In this document: in pieces, positions 48,960-57,069 of the stretch | Position numbering within the stretch: position 1 is the stretch's first letter | Layout of the letters: the number at the start of each line of letters is the position of its first letter | Origin: Labilithrix luteola | GTDB lineage: Bacteria; Myxococcota_A; Polyangia; Polyangiales; Polyangiaceae | Length of the DNA stretch: 64,000 nucleotides | Direction: 5' to 3' | Assembly (NCBI RefSeq): GCF_001263205.1 | Contig: NZ_CP012333.1 | Location: 1 to 64,000 of the forward strand | Translations under genes and position numbers: made by a program | Notes under the pieces: generated by a model | Database searches by the model: none | The model's input: only the letters and a program-made list of their open reading frames with translations | Told to the model about the DNA's origin: nothing

Positions 48960-49532
48960 ATGGACCCGCAGAAAGCTCAGCACTCCAGCGAGTCAAACGA
49001 GCACTACACCCCGGTCGACCTCATCGAAGCCGCCCGCGCCGTGATGGGAGGCATCGACCTCGACCCAGCTACCACAGGCGCAATAAACGCCGCGCACGTG
49101 AAGGCACCTCGCTACTTCACGAAAGAGACCAACGGGCTCGACAAGCCGTGGCACGGCCGCGTGCTCCTCAACCCGCCCGGCGGCGCGATTCGCGAAGGCA
49201 GACGCGTTCGCTCCGTAGCCGCGATGTGGTGGGACAAGCTCGTTGACGAGTGGATTGCCGGGCGCGTCGAGCAAGCCGTGTTCTTCGGCTTCAGTGTCGA
49301 GTGCCTTGCCACGACGCAGGACGCGCAGTTCCCGGTTGTATCCGTGCCGTTCTGTATCCCGCGAAAGCGCATTCAGTACCTGCAGCAACAGGACGACGGC
49401 ACGTTCGTCCCCGGCACCGCTCCGCCGCACGCCACGGTCATCGGGTATCTGCCTCCCGACAATAAAGAGGGGGAGGCACGCCTGACGGCCTTCGGGCAGG
49501 TGTTCTCCAGATTCGGAATCGTCCGTTTGTAG
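48960..49532 (+). CDS. DNA N6-adenine methyltransferase (phage Dam family)
   Basis: 190 residues. EHYTPVDLIEAARAVMGGID, then DLDPATT and GRVLLNPPGG, with catalytic NPPG at 71-74, is the pattern of phage Dam-type methyltransferases (PF05869). A typical role is protection of phage DNA from restriction. The target sequence cannot be read from the protein. Confidence 0.85.
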   Translation: MDPQKAQHSSESNEHYTPVDLIEAARAVMGGIDLDPATTGAINAAHVKAPRYFTKETNGLDKPWHGRVLLNPPGGAIREGRRVRSVAAMWWDKLVDEWIAGRVEQAVFFGFSVECLATTQDAQFPVVSVPFCIPRKRIQYLQQQDDGTFVPGTAPPHATVIGYLPPDNKEGEARLTAFGQVFSRFGIVRL

Positions 49533-49537
49533 GATAC

Positions 49538-51238
49538 ATGGAAATCGAAAAGACCGATTGCCTGGAGCGCATCATCGCGCTCCCGAGGCGGCAGCCTGTT
49601 GCACCCGAAGGTCTGGTGGAGCAGCTGACCGAGCTGCTCAAGACGCCTTGGGGCACGATGAGGTTGCGCGCATTGCAGGCGCTCGCCCTCCACGACATCG
49701 GCGTGTGTGGCGGCGGGTTCCTCCCGCTCGACGTCGGCGAGGGCAAGACGCTGATCTCCGCGCTCGCTGCGTACGTCCTCGACGCGCAGCGCCCGCTGCT
49801 CCTCCTGCCGGCGAATCTCATTCAGAAGACGGCGCGCGAGTTCCGCGAGCTGTCGGAGCACTGGCTCGTGCCGAATCACATTCGGATGATGAGCTACCAG
49901 ATGCTCGGTCTCGTGCAGAGTGCACGTGACCTGGAGCTGTACAACCCCGACGTCATCATCTTCGACGAGAGCCAGAAGACGAAGAACAGGGACGCCGCCG
50001 TGACCAGACGCATCGAGCGGTACATGGACGCGCACCCGGAGACCAAGGTCGTCGCGATGACCGGCACGATCATGCGCAAGTCGCTCCTCGACTTCGCGCA
50101 CGTCCTCCGGTGGGCGTTGAAAGACGGCGCGCCGGTACCTCTCGAGGATAGCGAATGCCTGATGTGGTCGATGTGCCTAGACACGAACATCGAAAACGAA
50201 TTCATGAGAGTCGAGCCGGGCGCGCTGCTCGAGCTCGCCGACCCCCGCGATGTCGAGTCACGCGGTGAACTCGTCGCCGCTCGGCGAGGATTCCAACGAC
50301 GTCTCCGCGAGACGCCGGGCGTTGTTGCCTCGGCACTCTCGGGCACAGACGTCGGCGTCGGACTCACGATTCGACCCATCGTCTACGAAGTCAGCGAGGA
50401 GATGCGCGAGCACTTCGATGTACTGCGCAACGACAAGGTCACTCCCAACGGCGAGGAGCTATGGGAGGCCGCCGAGGTCTGGGCGCATTCGAAGCAGATG
50501 GCGCTCGGCTTCTACCAACGGTGGACACCGCCCGCGCCGGACGAATGGCGCGAAGCGCGCCGACAGTGGGACGCGTTCGTGCGCAGCATCCTCTCGACGT
50601 CACGCACGTGGGACTCGCCGCTGCACGTCGCCCAGGCATGCGACGCGGGCGAGCTGCCGACGGACAAGCTCGAACGCTGGCGCAAGGTGAAGGACACCTT
50701 CGTGCCGAACCCGGTCCCGTACTGGGTCGACGACAACGCGCTCAAGGTCTGCGCCGACTGGATGGCTCGCGGGCCTGGGCTGGTGTGGACGGAGCACGTC
50801 GCATTCGCGGAGCGCCTGTCGGCGCTGACCGGCGCGAAGTACTACGGCGCCAAAGGCCTCGCGGCCGATGGCCAATTCATCGACGACGCCGACCCGAACA
50901 GCTGCGTCATCGTCTCGATCGATGCGAACCGCGAGGGCCGCAACCTGCAGAGGAAGTGGCATCGGAATCTCATCACGAGCTTCCAAGAAGGCGCGGACGT
51001 GAATCAGCAGCTCCTCGGGCGCACGCATCGCCCGGGGCAGACGAAGGACGTCGAGGTCGATGTGCTCGTCGGATGCCGGGAGCATGTACGCGCCTGGTCG
51101 AAAGCCAACGCCGGCGCGTTCGCGATTCGCGACACGGTCGGCAGTCAGAACAAGCTCCTCATCGCGAACACGGACGAGTGGTTCGACGTGGACGAGATGG
51201 AGGAATGGCCCGGACCTGAATGGGGAAACTGCGAATGA
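49538..51238 (+). CDS. SNF2/SSL2-like superfamily 2 helicase
   Basis: 566 residues. Walker A LDVGEGKTL (K70), motif II IIFDESQ (D143, E144), motif III AMTGT (175-177) and a C-terminal motif VI GRTHRPGQT (494-502) give a complete SF2 core. Such enzymes remodel replication forks or initiate replication. It lies directly before the SSB-like and polymerase genes. Confidence 0.85.
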   Translation: MEIEKTDCLERIIALPRRQPVAPEGLVEQLTELLKTPWGTMRLRALQALALHDIGVCGGGFLPLDVGEGKTLISALAAYVLDAQRPLLLLPANLIQKTAREFRELSEHWLVPNHIRMMSYQMLGLVQSARDLELYNPDVIIFDESQKTKNRDAAVTRRIERYMDAHPETKVVAMTGTIMRKSLLDFAHVLRWALKDGAPVPLEDSECLMWSMCLDTNIENEFMRVEPGALLELADPRDVESRGELVAARRGFQRRLRETPGVVASALSGTDVGVGLTIRPIVYEVSEEMREHFDVLRNDKVTPNGEELWEAAEVWAHSKQMALGFYQRWTPPAPDEWREARRQWDAFVRSILSTSRTWDSPLHVAQACDAGELPTDKLERWRKVKDTFVPNPVPYWVDDNALKVCADWMARGPGLVWTEHVAFAERLSALTGAKYYGAKGLAADGQFIDDADPNSCVIVSIDANREGRNLQRKWHRNLITSFQEGADVNQQLLGRTHRPGQTKDVEVDVLVGCREHVRAWSKANAGAFAIRDTVGSQNKLLIANTDEWFDVDEMEEWPGPEWGNCE

Positions 51239-51417
51239 TGAACATCGTCACGCTCACGGTCGAAATGCCGGAGGATTGGACGGACCACGATCGGGCGATA
51301 TTCCAGGAGTGGCTCAACGATCACGTGCTCGTAGGCATCAATCCGCTGATCTGGAAGAAGCCGGGCTCGTGGTTTGGCAAGAACATCGCCGCGCTTGCAG
51401 TGAACGCGAAGAAGTAG
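51235..51417 (+). CDS. Hypothetical 60-residue protein
   Basis: ATG overlaps the helicase stop (ATGATG). MMNIVTLTVEMPEDWTDHDR is followed by a helix and a short basic end. Function unknown. Confidence 0.5.
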   Translation: MMNIVTLTVEMPEDWTDHDRAIFQEWLNDHVLVGINPLIWKKPGSWFGKNIAALAVNAKK

Positions 51418-51418
51418 C

Positions 51419-51446
51419 GGACAGAACTTCTCTTGAACTGAGTGTA
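51419..51446 (+). promoter_or_regulatory. Phage-type promoter P4, with leader
   Basis: GGACAGAAC (51419-51427), 12 bp, GAGTGTA (51440-51446). No ATG follows at 6 bp. Instead the predicted RNA would begin with a hairpin (GACGAAC/GTTCGTC, about 51453-51474) and reach the next gene after about 68 nt. It is the one member of the set with an untranslated leader. Confidence 0.65.
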
Positions 51447-51502
51447 CCGACCGACGAACGCCACACCGTTCGTCATTCGAATTGAATTGACACAACGACT
51501 CT

Positions 51503-51513
51503 CTCACACGGAG
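51503..51513 (+). promoter_or_regulatory. CTCACAC element next to a ribosome-binding site
   Basis: CTCACAC (51503-51509) directly followed by GGAG and, 7 bp later, the ATG at 51521. Confidence 0.5.
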
Positions 51514-51520
51514 CAATCAT

Positions 51521-52051
51521 ATGGGTGCAGCGTCCTATTTCGACGATATGGCGAAAGCGAAGTCGCAAGCCGGCGGCCAGTACGTCAAAGGCGAAGGAAA
51601 GTTCCTCGTCACGATTCAGCGCATCTTCGTCCACGAAGGGCACAAGGGCCGATTCTTCATTTGCGAATTCAGCGTGGACGAGTCGACATCGCCGCTCGAC
51701 CCCGCCGGCTCGACCCGTTCGTGGTCGGCGCCGCTTCTTGGAGAACGTGCAAAGTACAGCTTTGGGGACATCAAGAATTTGATCTTCGCGGTCACCGGAC
51801 ATCACCCGAAGGACGTCGCAGATCCCGACCTGAACCCCGAGCTACACAACGAAGCGACGCGGCTCGTGATGGCGGCCGTCGACCCGGCCTACGCCAAGAA
51901 GAACGATCTCGACGCCACGATCCTCATCGGGGAGCAGGTGCAGCTCGAGACCAACCTGAAGGCCACGCGCCCGAAGCCGGGACAGACACAGGGGGGCACC
52001 TTCACGGTGCACAGCTGGTCGCCAGCGTCGGCCGGCGAAGCCGTGGCCTGA
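51521..52051 (+). CDS. Putative single-stranded DNA-binding-like protein
   Basis: 176 residues. A beta-barrel-like core (GKFLVTIQRIFVHEGHKGRF, then FICEFSVDEST) and a loop-rich C-terminal half (AKYSFGDIKNLIFAVTG) match the style of small phage DUF669/SSB-like proteins encoded between helicase and polymerase. No acidic C-terminal tail is present, which weakens the SSB call. Confidence 0.5.
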   Translation: MGAASYFDDMAKAKSQAGGQYVKGEGKFLVTIQRIFVHEGHKGRFFICEFSVDESTSPLDPAGSTRSWSAPLLGERAKYSFGDIKNLIFAVTGHHPKDVADPDLNPELHNEATRLVMAAVDPAYAKKNDLDATILIGEQVQLETNLKATRPKPGQTQGGTFTVHSWSPASAGEAVA

Positions 52052-52381
52052 GCATCACGGTCTTTCCAGACGCGACATAGGGTCGCAAAGGGACTACGTG
52101 CCTGCCGTGGTACCCCGAGGGACCAGCGATCTGCTGTCCATCTGCGATCGCTCAGGTTATGTAAGGAGCATCTTGGTGCGACTGTCCGTCGAGTAGCAGT
52201 ACTCACGGACGGCACGAAGAGCGATTGACTGACCCATCAGGCGTCTCACACCGCCTGATGGGCCGAAATAGACGAACCGGCAGGGACTCACACTCCCTGC
52301 CGGTTCATTGAGACTACGTGGACTCACACTCCGCGTGGCCCCGTTTGTCACCCTCAACTGTTCGACGGAAGGGAGCGACAC
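52052..52381 (+). promoter_or_regulatory. 330-bp structured leader of the DNA polymerase gene
   Basis: No long gene. Successive hairpins: AGCGATC/GATCGCT (52125-52152); GTCCGT-C-GAGTA/TACTC-ACGGAC with loop GCAG (52184-52210); CCCATCAGGCG/CGCCTGATGGG (52233-52262); GAACCGGCAGGGA/TCCCTGCCGGTTC (52274-52306); ACGTGGA/TCCGCGT (52316-52336). The last three have loops TCTCACAC, CTCACAC and CTCACAC. A 6-codon frame (GTG 52176 to TAG 52196) with AAGGAG upstream ends inside the second hairpin. Confidence 0.8.
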
Positions 52382-54550
52382 GTGGACCATAACTCGGCCT
52401 CCGCGCGCGCACACGTAAATTTTGCGACGGCTGGGCTAAAGCTCCGCAAGCTCGCGGTAGATTTCGAGACGGAGCTCATCGACAAGGCGCGGCTTGCACC
52501 CGCGCCCGTCTGCCTGACGTGGCAGTTCGAGGGCGATGCCGCCCCGAGCATCTGCGTCGGCGACGAGATGCGCGCGCGCTTCGCCGCCTGGCTGGAGGAC
52601 CCGTCCATCCTCTTCATCGGCGCCAACATCGCCTACGACATGGCGGTGGCCGCCGAGGCGTGGCCGGAGCTGCGCTGCCTGATTTTCCAGGCTTACGAGG
52701 AGGACAGGGTCACCGACGTCCAGATTCGGCAGAAGCTCCTCGACATCGCGAGCGGTTGCTACATGGGCCGCTTCGTCTCGGGCGGCTTGTTCATCAAGCA
52801 CCTGTACGACCTCGAATCGCTCGCCAAACGCTGCGCGGGCATCATCCTCTCGAAGGACGAGTGGCGCCTCTCCTACGGGCGCTTCGTCGGACTGCCACTC
52901 TCAGCGTGGCCCGACCGCGCTCGCGAGGTGCAAGCTGAGGCCCGCGTCACGCTCTTGGAGCTGACGAGGAAGTGGGCGCACGTCCCAGCCTCGAAGGTGC
53001 CGGCAGCGGTCAAGAAGAAGATCGACGGCCTCCGCTCGATGATCGACGGCGACCCAGCGCGGTGCACGACGTACCCGCTCGAAGACGCCAAGGCGACGCT
53101 CGCCGTCTACCTCAAGCAGGAGACGCACGAGAGCTACCTGAAGGACCAATTCCGTCAGGCGAGAGCCTACTTTGCGCTGCACCTCTCCTCGGCGTGGGGT
53201 CTCAAGACCGACGAGGCCGGCATCGAGATCTTCCGCCGCGAGACGGCGGAACTGTACGAAGAGGTGCAGCTCGAGTTGATCGAGGCCGGCCTGGTCCGCC
53301 CCGACGGCAGCAAGGACACGAAGGCCGCGAAGAAGCGCATGATCGAGGTCTGCGCGCGCGAGGGCATCACGCTCCGCCGCACGGAAGGGCACTCGAACCC
53401 GGACGGCAAGTGCAAGCTCCTCGACGGCACGCTGCTCCCTTGTGGTGACGAGGCGTGTGAGGACCACGTCCAGCTCGACGAGGACGCGTGCCACGCGTCG
53501 GAAGACGATCTGCTGATCGCCTACGCCGAGTACACGACACTCGGCAAAGTCCTGAACACGGACGTGGCGCAGATCGCCTCCGGCGTCCTGTACCCCATCC
53601 ACACGAAGTACGGGCTGGCGGAGACTGGTCGAACGACATCGTCGAAGCCGAACATCCAGAACATCCGGCGGCGCCCCGGGCTCCGAGAGCTGTACATCCC
53701 TCGCCCCAACCACGTCTTCTACGACGCCGACTTCCCCTCCATCGAGCTCTACACGCTCGCGCAGGTGTGCGTCTCGCTCTTCGGATTCAGCAAGCTCGCC
53801 GATGCGCTGAACGCCGGGATGGACCCGCACCTTTGGATGGCGGCGTCGATGCTTGGCATCACGTACAAAGAAGCGGCGGCCAACAAGAAGCGCCCCGACG
53901 TCAAGCAGGCACGTCAGCTGAGCAAGGCAGCCAACTTCGGTTTCCCCGGCGGCATGGGCATCGCCAAGTTCGTCACTGCGACGAAGAAGGCAGTCTTCTC
54001 GAATCCCGACAAGGCGGCGGCCAAAGCCGAGTGGGAATCGCTCGGGCTCACCATCGAGCGCGCCAAGGAACTAAAGGAGCAGTGGCTCGAGACGTGGCCG
54101 GAGATCAGGTTGTACTTCGAGTACATCAATGGTCTCTGCGGCGAGTCGGGGAAGGCCTCGCTCGAATCGCTCTTCACTGAGCGCTTCCGCGGCGGCGCCA
54201 GCTTCTGCAGCGCGTGCAACTTCAGATTCCAGGGCCTCGCCTCGGACATCGGCAAACTCGCGATGTGGCTGGTGGCGAAGGCGCAATACACCGACCCGAC
54301 GTCGCCATTGTACAACGCACGCACCGTCGCGTTCATTCATGACCAGCTGATCGGCGAATGTCGCGACGACGAGCGCGCCCATGACGTCGCGCACGAGAAC
54401 GCACGCATCATGGTTGAAGCGGCGAATACCTACTTGCCCGACGTCCCCATCAAGCTCTCGAAGATGGAGCCGTTGCTCATGAAGCGCATGTCGAAGAACG
54501 CCGAGCCGACGTTCGACGCGCGCGGCCGTCTGGTCGCCTGGGCTGCATAG
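52382..54550 (+). CDS. DNA polymerase family A with 3'-5' exonuclease (complete copy)
   Basis: 722 residues from a GTG behind GAAGGGAG. Exonuclease: Exo I D27-x-E29 (VDFET), Exo II N82 and D86 (GANIAYDMAV), Exo III Y..LED near 235-240 (TYPLEDAKAT). Polymerase: motif A D450...E455 (DADFPSIEL), motif B R511, K515, F519 (RQLSKAANFGF), motif C H653-D654 with Gln where many enzymes have Glu (FIHDQLIGE). A Cys/His-containing insert at about 340-370 precedes the palm. It is the replicative polymerase of the phage; the left copy (3-755) is cut by the window start. Confidence 0.95.
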   Translation: MDHNSASARAHVNFATAGLKLRKLAVDFETELIDKARLAPAPVCLTWQFEGDAAPSICVGDEMRARFAAWLEDPSILFIGANIAYDMAVAAEAWPELRCLIFQAYEEDRVTDVQIRQKLLDIASGCYMGRFVSGGLFIKHLYDLESLAKRCAGIILSKDEWRLSYGRFVGLPLSAWPDRAREVQAEARVTLLELTRKWAHVPASKVPAAVKKKIDGLRSMIDGDPARCTTYPLEDAKATLAVYLKQETHESYLKDQFRQARAYFALHLSSAWGLKTDEAGIEIFRRETAELYEEVQLELIEAGLVRPDGSKDTKAAKKRMIEVCAREGITLRRTEGHSNPDGKCKLLDGTLLPCGDEACEDHVQLDEDACHASEDDLLIAYAEYTTLGKVLNTDVAQIASGVLYPIHTKYGLAETGRTTSSKPNIQNIRRRPGLRELYIPRPNHVFYDADFPSIELYTLAQVCVSLFGFSKLADALNAGMDPHLWMAASMLGITYKEAAANKKRPDVKQARQLSKAANFGFPGGMGIAKFVTATKKAVFSNPDKAAAKAEWESLGLTIERAKELKEQWLETWPEIRLYFEYINGLCGESGKASLESLFTERFRGGASFCSACNFRFQGLASDIGKLAMWLVAKAQYTDPTSPLYNARTVAFIHDQLIGECRDDERAHDVAHENARIMVEAANTYLPDVPIKLSKMEPLLMKRMSKNAEPTFDARGRLVAWAA

Positions 54551-54567
54551 AAAAGTTTCTAGGGCGC

Positions 54568-54595
54568 GGACAAAACCGGCCCGACTCGGAGTGTA
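54568..54595 (+). promoter_or_regulatory. Promoter P1, right copy
   Basis: Same boxes and spacing as 773-800; the ATG follows at 54602. Confidence 0.75.
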
Positions 54596-54601
54596 GTCAT
54601 C

Positions 54602-55180
54602 ATGAATTCGATCGCCAACGGCGCCCGTCGCGCCGAGCAGGTTTCTTTTGTCCATCCGACCCATACGGCGGGATCGGACTTCCCGAATTCGAACGACGTA
54701 GTCCTCAAGATGTATCTGCCATTGGTCGAGCAGATCGCGCGGGGCATGCGTCGCCCGTCGTCTTACGACGACTTCGTGCAGGAAGGGCTGATTCGCCTGG
54801 CGAAGGCGGCGGACAAGTGGCGGGCGATGCCGACCGAGAAACGGTCGGACACGTTCCGTGCGTATGCATACAAGTTCGTGCGCTTCGCGATGAAGCGCGT
54901 CGTGATGAAGGAGTGCGCCCGCACCAGCCACATCGACACGGTCGCGGAGTTCGACTCGATCGAAGGCGCGTATCGCGGTGGGCAGGAAGCCTGGGCTGAG
55001 TTGCACCTCCGCCTCAAGCAGATCACCAAAGCCCTCGGCACGCTCGCGGCGAACGTCTACGTCGCACACGAGCTGCAGGGGCTCGACTACCGCCGCATCG
55101 CGAGCGCGAACGGCATCGGTCACTCGAAGGCGCAGACGATGCAGAAGCAGGTCGAGGAGTTCATCCAGCGGGCATCGTGA
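54602..55180 (+). CDS. Sigma-70-like protein 1, right copy
   Basis: Identical to 807-1385. Here the gene is seen in its full context behind the complete polymerase gene. Confidence 0.75.
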   Translation: MNSIANGARRAEQVSFVHPTHTAGSDFPNSNDVVLKMYLPLVEQIARGMRRPSSYDDFVQEGLIRLAKAADKWRAMPTEKRSDTFRAYAYKFVRFAMKRVVMKECARTSHIDTVAEFDSIEGAYRGGQEAWAELHLRLKQITKALGTLAANVYVAHELQGLDYRRIASANGIGHSKAQTMQKQVEEFIQRAS

Positions 55181-55794
55181 AGCCGGTGCCCTCGACGGAG
55201 GCCGAGGCTGTAGTGCAGCTGACGCCTTTCGTCCTTGGCGAGGCCAAGCGACTCGCAGCGTCGAGCGGAGTGCAGGAAGACGACCTCGTTCAGGAAGGGT
55301 TCATCGCGGTCGCCGAAGCATTCAAGTCGTGGAGGGAGGACGGCGGTGCAGGCCTCCTTCGGTGGGTTCGACAGCCGGTCCGCTTCGCGATGCTCCGTGT
55401 GATCCGCGAGCAGAAGAGGTCGGGTGGCTCGTACCGAGGCGGGCGGAGCGGCAAGGGCACAGGGCCCGTCACGCTGGTCTCTCTCGATGGAACAGTCGGT
55501 GTGTCGGCCGAGGATGCGTCGCGCGAGAATAAGAACGGGGCGCGCATGGAGCGAGAGCTCCCGCTGCACGAAGTGCTCGGCGCGGAATTCGAAGAGCCCC
55601 CCGACTGCCTGGCACTCGAACAGCTCCCGGCGCTCGTCGCGAAGCTCGACGAACGCTCAAGGCAGGTAATCCGACTGCGATACGTCAACGGCCTTTCTCA
55701 CGCGAAGGTTGGAAAGAAACTCGGAATTAGCCGCGAGCTGGCGCGGCAGATCGAGGCGGAAGCCCTCGAACAGATGCGAGGAGAATTGGAATGA
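55177..55794 (+). CDS. Sigma-70-like protein 2, right copy
   Basis: Identical to 1382-1999. Confidence 0.8.
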   Translation: MKPVPSTEAEAVVQLTPFVLGEAKRLAASSGVQEDDLVQEGFIAVAEAFKSWREDGGAGLLRWVRQPVRFAMLRVIREQKRSGGSYRGGRSGKGTGPVTLVSLDGTVGVSAEDASRENKNGARMERELPLHEVLGAEFEEPPDCLALEQLPALVAKLDERSRQVIRLRYVNGLSHAKVGKKLGISRELARQIEAEALEQMRGELE

Positions 55795-56195
55795 AGCTCA
55801 CCGTTATCGAAAGTCCGTACGCTGGCGATATCAAGAAGAACATCGAGTACGCAAAGAAGTGCGTGCTCGACTGCCTCCGCCGAGGCGAGGCCCCGTACGC
55901 GAGCCATCTCTTCTTCACGCAAGACGGCTTGCTCGACGACACGGTCCCTGAGCAGCGCAAGCAGGGCATGGAGGCCGGCTTCGCCTGGGGCGAGAAGGGC
56001 GCCCAGCGTGCAGTCTACATCGACCGGGGGCTGTCGTCGGGCATGATGGCAGGCATTGCGGAGGCGGTGGAGCGAGGTCAGAAAGTCGTGTTCCGCTCCA
56101 TCGAGGGACGCGACGTCGCCGAGTATGAGTGCCTGTATCGGACAGCGAATTGGACGACCTGCGAGGTGGAGCACGAGGAGGCTCTTTTCGTATGA
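55791..56195 (+). CDS. DUF7768-type protein, right copy
   Basis: Identical to 1996-2400. Confidence 0.75.
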   Translation: MKLTVIESPYAGDIKKNIEYAKKCVLDCLRRGEAPYASHLFFTQDGLLDDTVPEQRKQGMEAGFAWGEKGAQRAVYIDRGLSSGMMAGIAEAVERGQKVVFRSIEGRDVAEYECLYRTANWTTCEVEHEEALFV

Positions 56196-56731
56196 GCACC
56201 AAGCCCTCGAATCCGAAGGACGCCGTCTCGGATACCAAGATTCCCCTCTGGCTCCTCAGCCCCATCGCGAAGGCGAAGTGGGCAGTGGCGCAGTTCGCCG
56301 GCCTGCTGAAGTACGGCGCCTGGAATTGGCGCGTCGCGGGTGTTCGCTCGTCGGTCTACCTTTCCGCCGCGCAGCGGCACCTCGACGCCTACTTGAGCGG
56401 GGAGCAGTACGACCCGGTCGACGGCACAGACCACCGCGCGAACATCATGGCCTGCATGTCCATCCTGATGGATGCCGAGGCTGCCGGGAAGCTCGTCGAC
56501 GACCGCCCGCCCAGCGTCGACATTCGCACGGTCTACGCCGAGCAGGAGAGCCTGATGGAGGGGCTCCGCAAGAAGTACTCGGACAAGGCCCCAAAGCACT
56601 ACACGATCGCGGATACGGAAACGCCCAAGCCCGTCCACTACGTGGGTGATCCGCCTCCGATGGCTGGGCAGCTGCAGGCGGCGCAGTCGCAGAACAAGGA
56701 CTTCTGGAACTCCTACTACAGGGTCCGCTAA
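56192..56731 (+). CDS. dATP/dGTP diphosphohydrolase-like protein, right copy
   Basis: Identical to 2397-2936. Confidence 0.7.
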   Translation: MSTKPSNPKDAVSDTKIPLWLLSPIAKAKWAVAQFAGLLKYGAWNWRVAGVRSSVYLSAAQRHLDAYLSGEQYDPVDGTDHRANIMACMSILMDAEAAGKLVDDRPPSVDIRTVYAEQESLMEGLRKKYSDKAPKHYTIADTETPKPVHYVGDPPPMAGQLQAAQSQNKDFWNSYYRVR

Positions 56732-57069
56732 TGCGCCCGCGCGTCTGGCGCCGCTTCAAGCTCGGGGGAGAGACGTGGCGTGCGTTCATCGTCTCTCCCA
56801 TCTCGGAGCATCTGCGCGTCGACGGCGAGCGGAAGATTGGGACGTGTGATTACAACACGTCCTGCATCTACATCTCGTCGGACCTCAAAGGCCCCGCACG
56901 CGTCTCCACGTTCCTTCACGAGGTGCTGCACGCGTGCCTCTTCGTCAGCCAAGCCGCCGACGCCTACGGGCAAGACGAGGCCATCGACGAACGCATCGTC
57001 GGTGCGCTGACCCCGGCCCTCCACCAATTTCTGAATCAGGTTGCAGACCTTTTCGTTGAGGCATCATGA
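56731..57069 (+). CDS. HExxH metallopeptidase-like protein, right copy
   Basis: Identical to 2936-3274. Confidence 0.7.
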   Translation: MRPRVWRRFKLGGETWRAFIVSPISEHLRVDGERKIGTCDYNTSCIYISSDLKGPARVSTFLHEVLHACLFVSQAADAYGQDEAIDERIVGALTPALHQFLNQVADLFVEAS

